From: Tachypleus tridentatus
Taxonomy: Eukaryota; Arthropoda; Merostomata; Xiphosura; Limulidae
Length of the DNA: 64,000 nt
NCBI RefSeq assembly: GCF_004210375.1
Contig: NC_134829.1
Location: 32,442,034-32,506,033 of the forward strand
Direction of reading: 5' to 3'
The translations under genes were made by a program, and so were the position numbers. Under the pieces are notes generated by a model. The model had not been told where the DNA came from. It saw nothing but the letters and a program-made list of their open reading frames with translations, and ran no database searches. Positions 1-10,960 of this stretch are shown one piece after another (the stretch's first letter is position 1; each line of letters begins with the position of its first letter).

Positions 1-711
1 GGTTGTTTCTACCATATCTTTTATTTCAGCGCCGAACGCCCACGTCACTGCTCCACTCACCCGCAATTGTATAACACTTCCAGACGAAACATACAACCTA
101 CGGACGACTTTCAACAGTCAAGCACTGATTTACCGCTTCATCCAGATCCAATCAGGAAAGACACCCAAACATCCAGCTCTACATCGACGCCCTCAACCTC
201 CACTACCAGCAACAAATCTGGACTTACTGATCCCAAGAAGACACACAACAAATCTGGACTTACTGATCCCATGAATACACACAACAAATCTGGACTTACT
301 GATCCCAAGAAGATACACAATAAATCTGGACTTATTGATCCCAAGAAGACACACAACAAATCTGGACTTACTGATCTCATGAAGACACACAACAAATCTG
401 GACTTACTGATCCCATGAAGACACACAACAAATCCTGCCAGACCACAACTTTAATTTCAGATACTACAACCTCAACCCAGATACAAATCATGTTACCAAA
501 ATCTACAGACGCATCAGTTCAGACAGACTTCAAGATCACAAACACCCAGAAGTTACAAACTAAGGCTGCAAGAAGTCACAAATCCGTCCAGATCACCATA
601 GAACAACACATCCAGGGAGTACAAACAGAGAACTCACGTCCACCCTCACCACTTGTGTGCATCTCTGAACCCAAGCCCACATTGAATTTTCTCGATGGTA
701 TACAAGCATAG
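1..711 (+). CDS. 5'-truncated ORF with 12-residue repeats, probably retrotransposon ORF1 C-terminal part
   Basis: This frame is open from base 1 to a TAG at 709-711, so its true start lies left of the window. The protein is rich in Ser, Thr, Lys and Gln. It carries about six copies of a 12-residue unit beginning NKSGLTDPKKTH, encoded by 36-bp DNA repeats, then low-complexity VQTD/VQTE-type motifs. No catalytic domain is visible. The sequence just after it (about 783-1115) resembles, in the same sense orientation, the 3' end of the minus-strand jockey-like element at 13.57-16.92 kb. I therefore infer that this is the gag-like ORF1 of a related non-LTR element whose ORF2 is missing. A host exon is the alternative, since a TTTATTTCAG acceptor-like string lies at 20-29. 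Confidence 0.4.
   Translation, partial: GCFYHIFYFSAERPRHCSTHPQLYNTSRRNIQPTDDFQQSSTDLPLHPDPIRKDTQTSSSTSTPSTSTTSNKSGLTDPKKTHNKSGLTDPMNTHNKSGLTDPKKIHNKSGLIDPKKTHNKSGLTDLMKTHNKSGLTDPMKTHNKSCQTTTLISDTTTSTQIQIMLPKSTDASVQTDFKITNTQKLQTKAARSHKSVQITIEQHIQGVQTENSRPPSPLVCISEPKPTLNFLDGIQA
211..436 (+). repeat. 36-bp tandem repeat, about 6 copies, inside an ORF
   Basis: Units begin aacaaatctggacttactga and recur every 36 bp. Substitutions change residues but never the frame, so the array encodes a 12-residue periodic protein segment. The 36-bp period also leaves the reverse strand open. Confidence 0.9.
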
Positions 712-782
712 CGCAAGTGGTTCATCCAAGGCTACAAAAAACCAGCTACTTCTGCAGTTTCGCCTTAAGCCTCTCACGTTTT

Positions 783-1115
783 TTACGTGTTTTTTGTGTT
801 TTGTTTTTGTTTATTTTTATGCGTTTTAATCCTGTATGCTTTATTAACCCAGACTTTTTTCCTCACAGCTGCTCCCGGGTACAGTTTGGGTAGATTATTC
901 GGCGCCCAGGCCGTGAAAGTGGATTTTCTCGGGGTACTCCCGTTTCCCCCACATTTAAACCTTAGGCATTGGATCTGTAGATCCCGGCCCTGAATTGGCT
1001 CGTTTAAGTTTAACATTTTGTCTGTCGACTTCTTACTTCTTCTTGAACCGGACGTTGACTTTACCTTCACTTTGTCAGCTGCCACGCCTAACCGACTCGC
1101 ATTAACCAAATTCAT
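783..1115 (+). mobile_element. Non-LTR retrotransposon 3'-end fragment
   Basis: The reverse complement of this stretch shares a patchy but clear block with the + strand at about 13600-13760. Shared strings include gggatct followed by gatcc, and ggaaacgggag followed by accccga. At 13.6 kb the block lies at the 3' end of a minus-strand jockey-like element, so here it marks a plus-sense 3' end downstream of the ORF at 1-711. The boundaries are approximate. Confidence 0.5.
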
Positions 1116-1487
1116 ATTAAACTTATCAACCCCTTTAACCCAAAATTATCAATAGTCATGTAGTCAAAATTCTTAACTTTTACCAAGTGCGGGGTTGAAG
1201 GAGGACTGTTTGAACGCCCTTGGGGGTTAATATTTCCTTAGAAATATTAATTTTATTTCAAAACAACTGCCCGAATAGAGAGCACAGGAGCACCTATAAC
1301 ACTGTTGAATTTCACGATATATCGATCTCTCTAAGTGAAACCACCACTCCAGCCAGTAGATATTGACTTCATTGTGGTGAAAAGTGATATAATAGTTATT
1401 AAAGCAAACTATATATCTCTAGCTCTATCTATGAAATGTTGCTCATGGAATGAAGGTCGTACTGAAGAAAGTAACTGCCAGTGAGCT
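1116..1487. other. Intergenic, no recognised feature
   Basis: AT-rich sequence between a retrotransposon fragment and the 72-bp array. No exon, RNA gene or known repeat family was seen. Confidence 0.5.
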
Positions 1488-2135
1488 GATATTCTATGGG
1501 AGAGCCATCCACTATCAGCCAGGTCAGCTACAGCAACACTGGATTGCATGAATGTATGTAGTATTCTATGGGAGAGCCATCCACTATCAGCCAGGTCAGC
1601 TACAGCAACAGTGGATTGCATCAATGTATGTAGTATTCTATGGGAGAGCCATCCACTATTGGCCAGGTCAGCTACAGCAACAGTGGATTGCATCAATGTA
1701 TGTAGTATTCGGGAGAGCCATCCACTATTAGCCAGGTCAGCTACAGCAACAGTGGATTGCATCAATGTATGTAGTATTCTATGGGAGAGCCATCCACTAT
1801 CAGCCAGGTCAGCTACAGCAACAGTGGATTGCATCAATGTATGTAGTATTCTATGGGAGAGCCATCCACTATCAGCCAGGTCAGCTACAGCAACAGTGGA
1901 TTGCATCAATGTATGTAGTATTCTATGGGAGAGCCATCCACTATCAGCCAGGTCAGCTACAGCAACAGTGGATTGCATCAATGTATGTAGTATTCTATGG
2001 GAGAGCCATCCACTATCAGCCAGGTCAGCTACAGCAACAGTGGATTGCATCAATGTATGTAGTATTCTATGGGAGAGCCATCCACTATTAGCCAGGTCAG
2101 CTACAGCAACAGTGGATTGCATGAATGTATGTAGT
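1488..2135. repeat. 72-bp tandem repeat array, about 9 copies
   Basis: The unit reads tattctatgggagagccatc and continues to 72 bp. One unit (near 1707) lacks exactly 3 bp. Because 72 is a multiple of three and the only indel is 3 bp, long reading frames stay open on both strands (24-residue periodic translations). I see no start context, splice sites or domain to support real coding. Confidence 0.95.
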
Positions 2136-2454
2136 ACAAGGAATAACAGAACTTCTATATACAAAAGGTGTGTTATGTGTCTTATTCAGGAGAAAGTCTA
2201 GCACATCAGTTTCATGTAATGTGGTTATAGAAGCAAAATTGACCTCGTTTGTTTTTCTTGATGTTAAGCACAAAGTTACGTAATGGAATATCTTTGCTGT
2301 ACTCACCATCGGTATCAAACCCACTTTTTAGCATTTTGAGCCTTGAATCTTATTAATCAGTGATGACGAGAAAACCCACTTGTAGGGAAAGATATATATG
2401 TAAAAGCGGCTGGTTTGGGTTGAGAAAATATTTTATGTAGAGAAGCGAACAACG

Positions 2455-2480
2455 TTTCGATCTTCTTCTGTCATCGTCAG
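2455..2480 (-). ncRNA. Hammerhead-like core in the inverted Penelope end (copy 2)
   Basis: On the minus strand CTGACGA (2474-2480) and GAAA (2455-2458) are separated by 15 bases, as in copies 1 and 3. Helix II is degraded (GACA versus GATC), so this copy is probably inactive. Confidence 0.3.
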
Positions 2481-2735
2481 GTTCACAAAGAAAGAAAGAG
2501 GTAACTGACCGATAGCTGACCACATGTTTGAAGGGGGTTGTGTAACTGAGTGTCAAAACGTAGAGGGCGTGCTTAGATGCTTCATTATATTTATTAATAT
2601 AGATATAAAGGTGTTCCTTTGTTTATTTTGGGCTTGAGTTGTTGTATAAGTAAGGCTTCTTTAATTTTGCGTTTGTTTATGTTTGTTTCTTTATTTAATA
2701 TTTGGGTATTTTCTATGGTCATGTTGTGTTTATTA

Positions 2736-3596
2736 TAGCATTACATCCACCACTATACTAGTACAGATATGTAGATAACACGATTGCGGGATTCACAGCT
2801 ACAGAACACACACTTAATTTTTTCATATATATTCCAACATCAACTTCACATGTGAACAGGAAGCAATCAAATATCATTTCTTAATCTTAAAATTACAAGA
2901 ACCGATACACAATTTAAAACAGAAATCCACCAAAAAATCACCCATACTGGACTATACATTCCTTGAGACTCGACACATGAAACAAAACAAAAACTCAACA
3001 TACTAAGAAACCAAATAAACACAGCCATAAAACTATGCTCACCAGATAAAATTAACGACAAATTAGACAAAATAAAACAATACTTCATTAACATCAATAA
3101 GTTTCCTCCACAAACAGTAGAAAACATTATACACACACACCTAGACAAAAAGCAAAATCAACTAACAAAAGTGAATATACCCCACGAATTAAAAAATCAC
3201 GAAACCATATACTGTTGCATACCATATATTCCCGACATTAGCAGAAAAATAGCCAACATTTGGCAAAAACTAGTAACAAAATATGACATTCCAGTTAATA
3301 CTAAATTGATTCAACAACCAGGCACAAAACTAATGTCTATGCTGTGTAAAAACTACACTGACAAACACAACACCGACATTATTTATAAAATACAATGTGA
3401 TAACTGCCACGACTTCTATATTGGAGAAACAAGTAGAAAAATGGAAACCAGATTCAAAGAACATAAAAAGTCACCTTCACACGTTTTCAAACACTGCAAG
3501 TCAAATAAACACAACATAACCATAGAAAACACTCAAATACTAAATAAACAAACAAACATAAACAAACGCAAAATTAAAGAAGCCTTCCCTATATAA
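2736..3596 (+). pseudogene. Penelope polyprotein relic: RT end plus GIY-YIG endonuclease
   Basis: The 5' part (2741-3000) translates in pieces matching the two other Penelope copies in this window at about 40.0-40.3 and 63.2-63.5 kb, but is broken by stops. From 3171 to 3596 the frame is open for 141 residues. It contains [10 protein letters not shown] followed by [18 protein letters not shown], the YxxxC...YIGE...R..EHK signature of Penelope GIY-YIG nucleases. In the family this domain nicks the target DNA for insertion. The enzyme cannot be whole here because the RT is truncated and frameshifted. Confidence 0.8.
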
Positions 3597-3749
3597 CAAC
3601 TTAAGCCCAAATTAAACCAATACAAAGGAACACCTTTATATCGATATTAATAAATATAATCAAACATCTAAGCAGGCCCTCTACATTCCTACACTCAGTT
3701 ACACAACCCCCTTCAAACATGTGGTCAGCTATCGGTTAGTTACCTCTGT

Positions 3750-3791
3750 GAGCCTGACGATGACCGAAGAAGGTCGAAATGTTGTTCGCTC
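3750..3791 (+). ncRNA. Hammerhead-ribozyme-like motif in Penelope end (copy 1)
   Basis: The core is CTGACGA (3754-3760), a stem-loop GACC/GGTC, then GAAA (3776-3779). The four bases before the core (GAGC, 3750-3753) can pair with GCTC at 3788-3791, forming helix I, with the predicted cleavage after C3787. Helix III is very short or absent. Penelope elements are known to carry minimal hammerheads. A U/C mismatch at the base of helix II makes activity uncertain. Confidence 0.4.
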
Positions 3792-4116
3792 CTTTACATA
3801 AAATTTTTTTCAATCCGAATCAGCTGTTTTTACATAAATATTTTGATCTTGAATCTTATTCTTCAGCTTCTAGGAGCTGCACTAGCTTGGGTATTTATCT
3901 GTCTGATAAAGGATGAAGTCAGAGTGTTATTTGTAATTATCAACAATTGGTTCACTAGCTGTATACTGGAAGGGTACTGGTGAGGTAAGCAATTTGGAAG
4001 TAGCCAATGCTAAAGGTAATGCTAGGGCTGCTTTACACGAAGGCTGTAAGCAATTACGTGGCTACTAACAGATCTGAGTTTACCAGTTGAGGATTGTGCA
4101 AACATTCTAGATCTAA

Positions 4117-4500
4117 TGTAGTGGTTTTAGTAGTACCATTCTCTAACAGTGCTACAAATAGTGGTTCTAGTAGTACCATTCTCTAACAGTGCTGCAGATA
4201 GTGGTTCTAGTAGTACCATTCTCTAACAGTGCTGCAGATAGTGGTTCTAGTGGTACCATTCTCTAACAGTGCTGCAGATAGTGGTTCTAGTAGTACCATT
4301 CTCTAACAGTGCTACAGGTAGTGGTTCTAGTAGTACCATTCTCTAACAGTGCTACAGATAGTGGTTCTAGTAGTACCATTCTCTAACAGTGCTACAGATA
4401 GTGGTTCTAGTAGTACCATTATTTAACAGTGCTCCAGATAGTGGTTCTAGTAGTACCATTCTCTAACAGTGATGCAGATAGTGGTTCTAGTAGTACTGTT
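4117..4500. repeat. 40-bp minisatellite, about 9.5 copies
   Basis: The unit contains gtggttctagtagtaccatt followed by ctctaacagtgctacagata. Units differ by single substitutions. No coding function was seen. Confidence 0.95.
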
Positions 4501-4978
4501 TAAGAGATTCAAGAAACCTTGCACAACACAAAGACCGGAGGACTAACGTATTACACAAACTTGATAACTGACTCATTTGGTTGCATTTGAGTTAAGATAT
4601 ATGATGTTGTGTGAATAATGTAAAGTGCTGGACAGCAAAAGAACTAACAAAGATGGAGTAAACTCCAACAGAGAACTGTTTTGCAGAGGATACTCTTAAA
4701 TACTGCTGTTCTAATCTAGATAGGTCATTATTGCATACTCATCATTATAATTTTCTTAACCAAGTAGGCCAAGTCTTATCCATTTGTCAATACATTGGTA
4801 CACTCAATCACTGATGTGTTGGTTAAGCGAGGAATAGCACAGTTTGGAGCATTATAAAAAAGCCACACAATTAGAGAGGCAGTTGTAACAACCACCTGTT
4901 AGCTTAGTTATGGAAAGTCTTGAAGACATGTACTTCACTGATTTACCTTATCTGGAGTAATAGACTACGAAGTAGACG
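4501..4978. other. Unassigned sequence upstream of Gypsy integrase relic
   Basis: It may be a decayed part of the same retrotransposon, but I could not recognise any domain. Confidence 0.3.
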
Positions 4979-5155
4979 GTCACAACAATTGTTAATTCCA
5001 GTCAAACTTATTGGGATGGACACTTCCCATATACCATTATGGCATACAGAGCAACAAGCTGTGAGGCAAGCATGTTCATATTTGGATGGGAAGTACTCCT
5101 TGCTGTTGATGTGATGTATGTTCTCCCTTACGACAAGATATCAAAGTATAAATGA
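4979..5155 (+). pseudogene. Gypsy-type integrase C-terminal relic
   Basis: A frame of 58 codons ends in TGA (5153-5155). It reads YWDGHFPYTIMAYRATSCEA, then FGWEVLLAVDVMYVLP. This matches the end of the integrase core of Ty3/Gypsy elements (W..H.P....AYR....H.S.....FG.E.RLPVD...). The upstream catalytic residues are not recognisable, so this is a fragment. It may be related to the gag relics at 9.7-10.9 and 17.7 kb. Confidence 0.5.
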
Positions 5156-7719
5156 TAATGTGGAGTGATTGAAGTCGACAATAGTCAACAATTGGGAATG
5201 GTTACTTAAAAACAGAATAAGTGCCATTAAAAGACTCATAAAAAAAGAATGTTTAAGTGTGGAGAGTAAGTCTAGTTGTGGCATGTAGAAGTAACATGGG
5301 AACAAGTTGTAGACTGACCAATTAACATGAGAGTTACTGAAGAAGCAAAGCGTGTAAACGTATGCAGAACACAGCATAAAGGACAATCAGTAGAGTGAGT
5401 GACTAAGGCTTGACAGGGTGTTATGATACTTGCTTTCCGAGCTGTTGGACTATATTTTGAAATACAATATGTGTACGACATTGTGTGGTATTAGATGATT
5501 AATGCAGTTATGATATTCTTAGGTCGAACAACCAGTGATTTAAAGAAAGTGGTGTTATTTGGTTATTGAACTATCAGACAGTGTTATTTGGTTATTGAGA
5601 TATCAGACAGTGTTATTTGGTTATTGAGATATCAGACAGTGTTATTTGGTTATTGAGCTATCAGACAGTGTTATCTCGCATAATTTACGGACTGTTCTGT
5701 AAGACTAATACATGATTGTCAACAGCCAGAATAGTCAGGTTGTTGAAAGGAAATTGACTGAAATTATATAAATCTCTTTATTGAGCTATTAGGTGGTGAT
5801 GTAAATCTCACTGTATTCAATTATTACCAGATAGAACAGTCATGAGTTTGAAAAGGATGTCATGACTTTACTTCCCTAGATGTGAATAGTGATATATAAT
5901 AACATGTATGCGCAATACCATAGAATTATTATTCGATAACATGAAACTAAAACAGTTGGAGTGAATACATATAATTATATGAACAGTTTGCTAACTGAAG
6001 TTGGTTTATAAATGTTTAAAAATTCAGTTGAAAAGGTTTTGTGATCAATGGTTTATAAACTTCATATATTATTTTACAATGTGATGTAAGCATTACATTT
6101 TGTGATTACTACTTAAATTACTTCATAAGCTGGCATAGTTATCTAAGTGAAAAATCAGTGACTGAAAAGTCCACAACTATTGGTTTTTTGGACCACTAAA
6201 AGAAAATTGTGATGTGAATCATTATGCAGTGTTTCATTAGAAGCATTTTCACAATCTAGTTGAGTGGTGATAACCCTGTTGTGCAATCCACACAGTACTC
6301 ACTAGTTAATTACCTATGTACTTTGGAAATCGGCTAATTATATTAAGAATAAGGGAGTTGTATTTTTCTCTGGGTCGATGCTGAGGTACAACAGTGACAG
6401 ACACAAATACTAGTCCTATTTAATTAGACTTTTAATTTAAAAAGTGTGAGTTCGAATAAGTTTGGACATGATTATTTATTTTGTGATGCTTGAAATAAGA
6501 CTGAGCTCAGTTTGATGGCTCCTAAATGGTAATAACATATTTACTGAGATGTAGCTGTAGAAAATACTCAGATAAGTTTATTAAAACAATTATTTTAAAA
6601 ACAACCTGTTATATAAGCTATCTGTTCATGTGTATTGGTATTAAATGTATATAATAATATATGTGTGGCCTTACACACGTATAAGAACATTTGATAAAGT
6701 CATCTATGATGAGTGTATAACACAACTAAATCAGTTACACAGAAAAAAAGCAGTCAGTAAACATCAAATGCATGAACACAAAAGATTCTGACATTGAAAA
6801 TGAAGAGAATAAGGTTAACTGTGGTAACTTACCTGGAAGGTCTTATTTGAAAATAGAGTTCACCTGATATTTTTATTAATTCTACGAAGTTAAGAAATTT
6901 TAATGGAAGAGCTAATCATAATAAGACTCCATTACAACTGGGAGAGAACACAGTGTTATTTATTTTTATTCATATGTGCAGAAAGTATTTCAGTTAAATA
7001 AACCTGAAATATTAATGAACACGTGAAATTAACAGTAATAAGTAAAATTCACAGACAGTACCTTAGATGTAATAATGAATATACTACATATATTTGGCGA
7101 ATCCGGTGTTTTATTTGGTTGTAATGGAATATTTTCAGATGTTTAGGTTGAAATATATTTAATAAATACACAGTTTTAAAATATTTTCACAACATTGCTT
7201 CAATAAGTGATTTAATATCGAGGGATGATATGGATTGTAAGTGTACTAAAAAGAAGCAGAAAGAAACTGCATCATGGCGAAAATTTTATGAATTGTATCA
7301 AAAACTAGTTCTCAAGTTGTAAGTGAAAGAACGTTCCAGAGGAATGAAAATAAATACATTTATAGAGGCTAATAGTTAAATGTAATGGTTAGAACTAGTT
7401 CAGAGAGTACATTGTTTGTTCTAGTTGCCAAGTAAATAGGAATAATAGAGATATACATGATCCAATCAGAGATCCACATAAACCTGTGGATCAGGAAGTT
7501 CTCACGTTCTCAGGGTGCAAGTTCTATGGGTGATATAATACATGAGTACATGCAAAGCCCAAAAAATATATTGTTTGGACTTTACCTTGCATCATAGCTA
7601 CAGAGTAACCACGTTTCGACTTTCTTACATATTCAGTTAAATTTTGACCAAGTAAAATTTGTTCAAACATGCATTTGGTTCCAGACTCTCTGCTTAACTA
7701 TCTGTGGTTATATTTACTG
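5156..7719. other. AT-rich intergenic region
   Basis: Apart from the 29-bp repeat at 5550-5680 I see no exon, mobile-element domain or RNA gene. Short open frames here look like chance. Confidence 0.5.
5550..5680. repeat. 29-bp tandem repeat, about 4 copies
   Basis: The unit starts gtgttatttggttattgaga and ends tatcagaca. Four nearly identical copies. Confidence 0.9.
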
Positions 7720-7983
7720 TATTGGTCAGGTAGGTTTAGGCGTTCGACTCGTAATCTGAGGGTCGCGGATTCGAATCCCCGTTGTACCAAACATGCTCAC
7801 CTTTTCAGTCGTGGGGACGTTATAATGTGACGTTCAGTCCCACTATTCGTTGGTAAAAGAGTAGCCCAAGAGTTGACGGTGGGTGGTGATGACTAACTGC
7901 CTTCCCTCTAGTCTTACACTGCTAAATTAGGAAAGCCTAGGGCAGATAGCCCTCGTGTAGTTTTGCGCGAAATTAAACAAAAA
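7720..7983 (+). mobile_element. SINE family A (tRNA-Thr-like head), sense
   Basis: The head resembles a tRNA with B box gattcgaatcc and anticodon-loop sequence ctcgtaa (CGT, Thr-like). It is followed by a conserved body (gtagcccaagagtt, then ggtggtgatgactaactgcc, then tctagtcttacactgctaaa) and an A/C-rich tail. This is the same family as about a dozen other copies in this window. Confidence 0.9.
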
Positions 7984-9414
7984 ATTACTGTATTATCAAC
8001 TATGAAAGCTTTTTTTTTTTTCATTCCAATGGGCTCTTCACTGCCTTTTGAAATTACAAAATTCGTCCAAGATGTTCAAAACTATTTTCTTGAGTGAGGG
8101 AGCTGATGATACTGTTGAATCTGAGACTCTGGAAGATCTGCTAATTTATAATAAGCTAAGCCAATGGATAAAGATGTGTGCTTACAGGACATACTGGCAA
8201 TGGAAAGACCTCCTAAAATAAAACCATTGGAAGGAATGATGACGACTACAACTTTTTTGATACCAAAGTAATTCAGCTCTCATGATTACTTCTGCTGATT
8301 ATATCAAATGAAGACATAGAGTAAAAGACTGTTTTACATGTGTTATCATCTTTGATAAGAGCACTATATTCCTAGGCTAACATTTTCTGGATCTTGGATC
8401 CTCTTGAAAGTCAACCAGGTCCTTGTAAAACAAAGGAATGATGTGATCCCTAATGGAACTGAAGTTATGACTGCGACTGTCAAAGTGGAAGTCCTTTCAT
8501 CACCACACCACGATGGCAGAACAGGCAAGCAAACTAGCTTACGGGTTTTCTTCTCCATCACCCTCCCTTGTGTTTACAATCAGTGAGGACACCCCAACCT
8601 TGATGTTAGATTTCTGGAAGATAGGATCAGCATAGGGACCTATGTTTTAGTTAAAGTAAAAATGCCGCTTACCAAGTGACCCAGAGAATACTGAACTTCC
8701 ATAGAAATCTCATAAGGATCTAACAGACTGGTTACCTTTGACTAGACTTAGTGTTTGGCTCTGTATGATACACGGGAAAACCATTTGTACCAAATGTAAT
8801 GCCAAGTTGGAGAATTCAAAGAGAGCACTTTTTTAATGTCAAAAAATCGCCATGGCAGACCAACAGGGAACAATAATTTCCTTGGATACGCTGGTTGATA
8901 GGCTAAGGTGATAAGAAAATGAAACAAACTTTGAGTAAATTTTATGTGTATATATATATATCACAATACCGTTATCAGTCTAGGTTGTCAACATATTGTC
9001 ATAACAGATAATGTCTGTGGTAATAGCATACAATGCGTTGTGGATATCCCATCTATCACATAAAATCCAAACTCCAATGTCAATCTAGTCAACGTCATGG
9101 AAAATCATAAAAAAATTAAATAAGGGTACGAAGCTTTGTATTTACACCCATAAAGTCTCAGCTTCTACTGCCTTTCACTGTCTATAGCCAGTTGTGGGAA
9201 GGTAGTGAGTGACCCTTCAATTTCTGAAAATAGAAATGAAGCCTCTCTAGGATTTCTACTAATTAAGCTTCAAACTTCCAGTTAAAAAAAAAAAAGATAT
9301 TAAATAGAACTGTATAGAAATATACACCTTATTTTGAACGTTCTTATATAGTTCTAGCTCCCTCATTAGAAGAGGTTTTCGAAATTTAAGTTGGTTGCAA
9401 TATTGACAGCCACT
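7984..9414. other. Unassigned region
   Basis: Less AT-rich than its surroundings around 8040-8880, with a short frame open on both strands at 8364-8586. It could be a decayed transposon or processed pseudogene, but no domain was recognised. Confidence 0.3.
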
Positions 9415-9525
9415 AGTGTTTACATACACACATCGTACATTGTTGATTCTTACACTCGAGAATCTTTTACAAATTTAGGGAATAAGCGGGAATTTCGCAA
9501 TACACATTTAACAGTACGAGTTCCA
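9415..9525 (-). mobile_element. Partial LTR of Gypsy-like element
   Basis: It shares the string acatcgtacattgttgatt, then a cgag-containing segment and the terminal part, with the longer LTR at 11217-11929. Only the end is preserved. Confidence 0.5.
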
Positions 9526-9717
9526 TTCATTTCTAATATATACGTAGGATACTTATGAGTAAGGAATTAGCATTACTGTTTGTCAAAGACACAGAATCAA
9601 CAGACAGAAAAAGTATAAATACCTTTTTTAACTGCATCAACCTTTATATCAGTGGCCAAGTCAACGTCATATGATGATCTGGTTATATGTGGACACACTG
9701 GGTCTTGCCTCCTTTTC

Positions 9718-10172
9718 TTATTTTCTTTTCAAACAGACATAACATGACAATTTTTTTTTTACAAAAATGGCAAACAGGTTTTGAAAATTTGATAAAGTTT
9801 TATTTTGACTGTCAAAAGATTTTGAACTAGAGATAATAGATATTTGTAGAAGAATCTTTAGCTCTAGTGGATTGAATAGATACAGGAATTCTTTTAAATG
9901 AAAAGTGAGTTCATGTGTTAAACTGTTATCATCGGAAAAATGTAGTGTTTCAAGTTTCTTTTCATCCAAGTAAGTTTTGAGGTCGTCAAAATTCCTCAAT
10001 TAAAAATAATTGTCTTATTTTGTTGAAATTATTCCTAACATGTAAATCCTATATAACTTTGACTATCTTGTGATAGCTTCTAAGCTTTTGGCGATAAGCT
10101 GCCGATACTAACTCATATGCTTTTAGAACAGCTGCTTTAACCTTGTTATAATTGGTGTAATCTTCTAGCGAG
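9718..10172 (-). pseudogene. Gypsy gag relic, C-terminal part
   Basis: Read on the minus strand from the SINE boundary: DYTNYNKVKAAVLKAYELVS, then AAYRQK, then a frameshifted stretch, then DLKTYLDEKKLETLHFSDDN. These match the SCAN-like capsid region of arthropod Gypsy gag proteins. A decayed zinc knuckle (CHFC...C) lies near 9725-9780. Pol is missing between this and the left LTR fragment, so the element is internally deleted. Confidence 0.65.
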
Positions 10173-10455
10173 TTGTTGTTTGTTGTTTTTTAAATTTCGC
10201 GCAAAGCTACTCAAGGGCTATCTGCGCTAGCCGACCCTAATTTAGTATTGTAAGACTACGGGGTTGGCAGTTAGTCATCACCACTCACCGCCGACTCTTG
10301 GGCTACTCTTTTACCAACGAATAGTGGGATTGACCGTCACATTATAACGCCCCCACGCCTGAAAGGGGCTAGTGTGTTTAGTGCGACCGGGATTCGAACC
10401 CGCGACCCTCGGATTACGAGTCGAACGCCTTAACACGCTTGGCCATGCTGGGCTC
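10173..10455 (-). mobile_element. SINE family A, antisense, inserted in Gypsy gag
   Basis: Flanked by an 11-bp target duplication, cttctagcgag (10162-10172) and cttctaggaag (10456-10466), with two mismatches. Removing it rejoins gag in frame (...LFLE/DYTNYN...). The SINE is therefore younger than the gag copy. Confidence 0.9.
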
Positions 10456-10960
10456 CTTCTAGGAAGAGAACAGCACAAGCTTCTTGTGCTTTACCAGTTA
10501 AATCACTTTGTAATAGTAATAATGACTATTTTCCAGTGGGTCGTTTCCATTGTTTGAGCAACCTTATGAAAATGTTGGAAGTTTTTATCAACTTCATTTT
10601 CATTAAATTGTGGTATTTTAATATAACGGTTGAGTTCAAAGTTATAATTTTCCCTTGATCGACTGAAGTTGAGTCTAAAGTCCATTTCTATCAGTCTAAT
10701 TTCTTTCTTTGCTTTGATACAAACTTGTTCGGCTTCGAGGCGTTTATTTTCTTTTTCAGTTTCGATACAGGCTTGCTCTTTCTCTGCTTCTGTACGGGCT
10801 TGTTGAATCTCGATTTGTTTGAGTTTTAGCTGGATTTCTAACTTATCTCTATCACTTAACTATGATTGGCTACTATAATATTTCCCTAACGCTTCTTCAG
10901 ACAACAAATTATCATTTGACAGTGATTCAATAATAATACAATTCAATAATAATACAATTC
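10456..10960 (-). pseudogene. Gypsy gag relic, N-terminal part
   Basis: The minus strand encodes a charged coiled-coil-like region (KLEIQLKLKQIEIQQARTEA and onward), then FELNRYIKIPQFNENEVDKN, then TGKAQEACAVLFLE. This order (basic or coiled N-terminus, then a PxFxExEVDxFF-type motif) is typical of arthropod Gypsy gag. A frameshift or stop near 10503 breaks it. Confidence 0.65.

Larger units (their letters stand above)
2342..3860 (+). mobile_element. Penelope-like element copy with inverted ends and 13-bp target duplication
   Basis: A perfect 13-bp direct repeat, cttgaatcttatt, flanks the insertion (2342-2354 and 3848-3860). The body has two parts. Bases 2355 to about 2735 are an inverted copy of the element's own 3' end. 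Bases 2736-3847 are plus-sense and hold the end of the reverse transcriptase followed by a GIY-YIG endonuclease domain. The inverted terminal arrangement is typical of Penelope elements. The RT part has a stop and frameshifts and its active-site box reads YVDN, so the copy is dead. Confidence 0.85.

Noticed and set aside
3867..3983. Hydrophobic 38-codon stretch (LLGAALAWVFICL...) after an acceptor-like cttcag, directly right of the Penelope insertion
   Set aside because: No donor before its stop, no partner exon, no recognised family; the frame may be chance.
7720..7800. tRNA-like sequences with a good B box in every family A copy
   Set aside because: They are SINE heads: each is followed by the same body and tail, and the acceptor and D-arm pairing is not preserved, so not functional tRNA genes.
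8364..8586. Opposed short ORFs in a less AT-rich patch
   Set aside because: No start context, splice site or recognisable family in either direction; left as unassigned.
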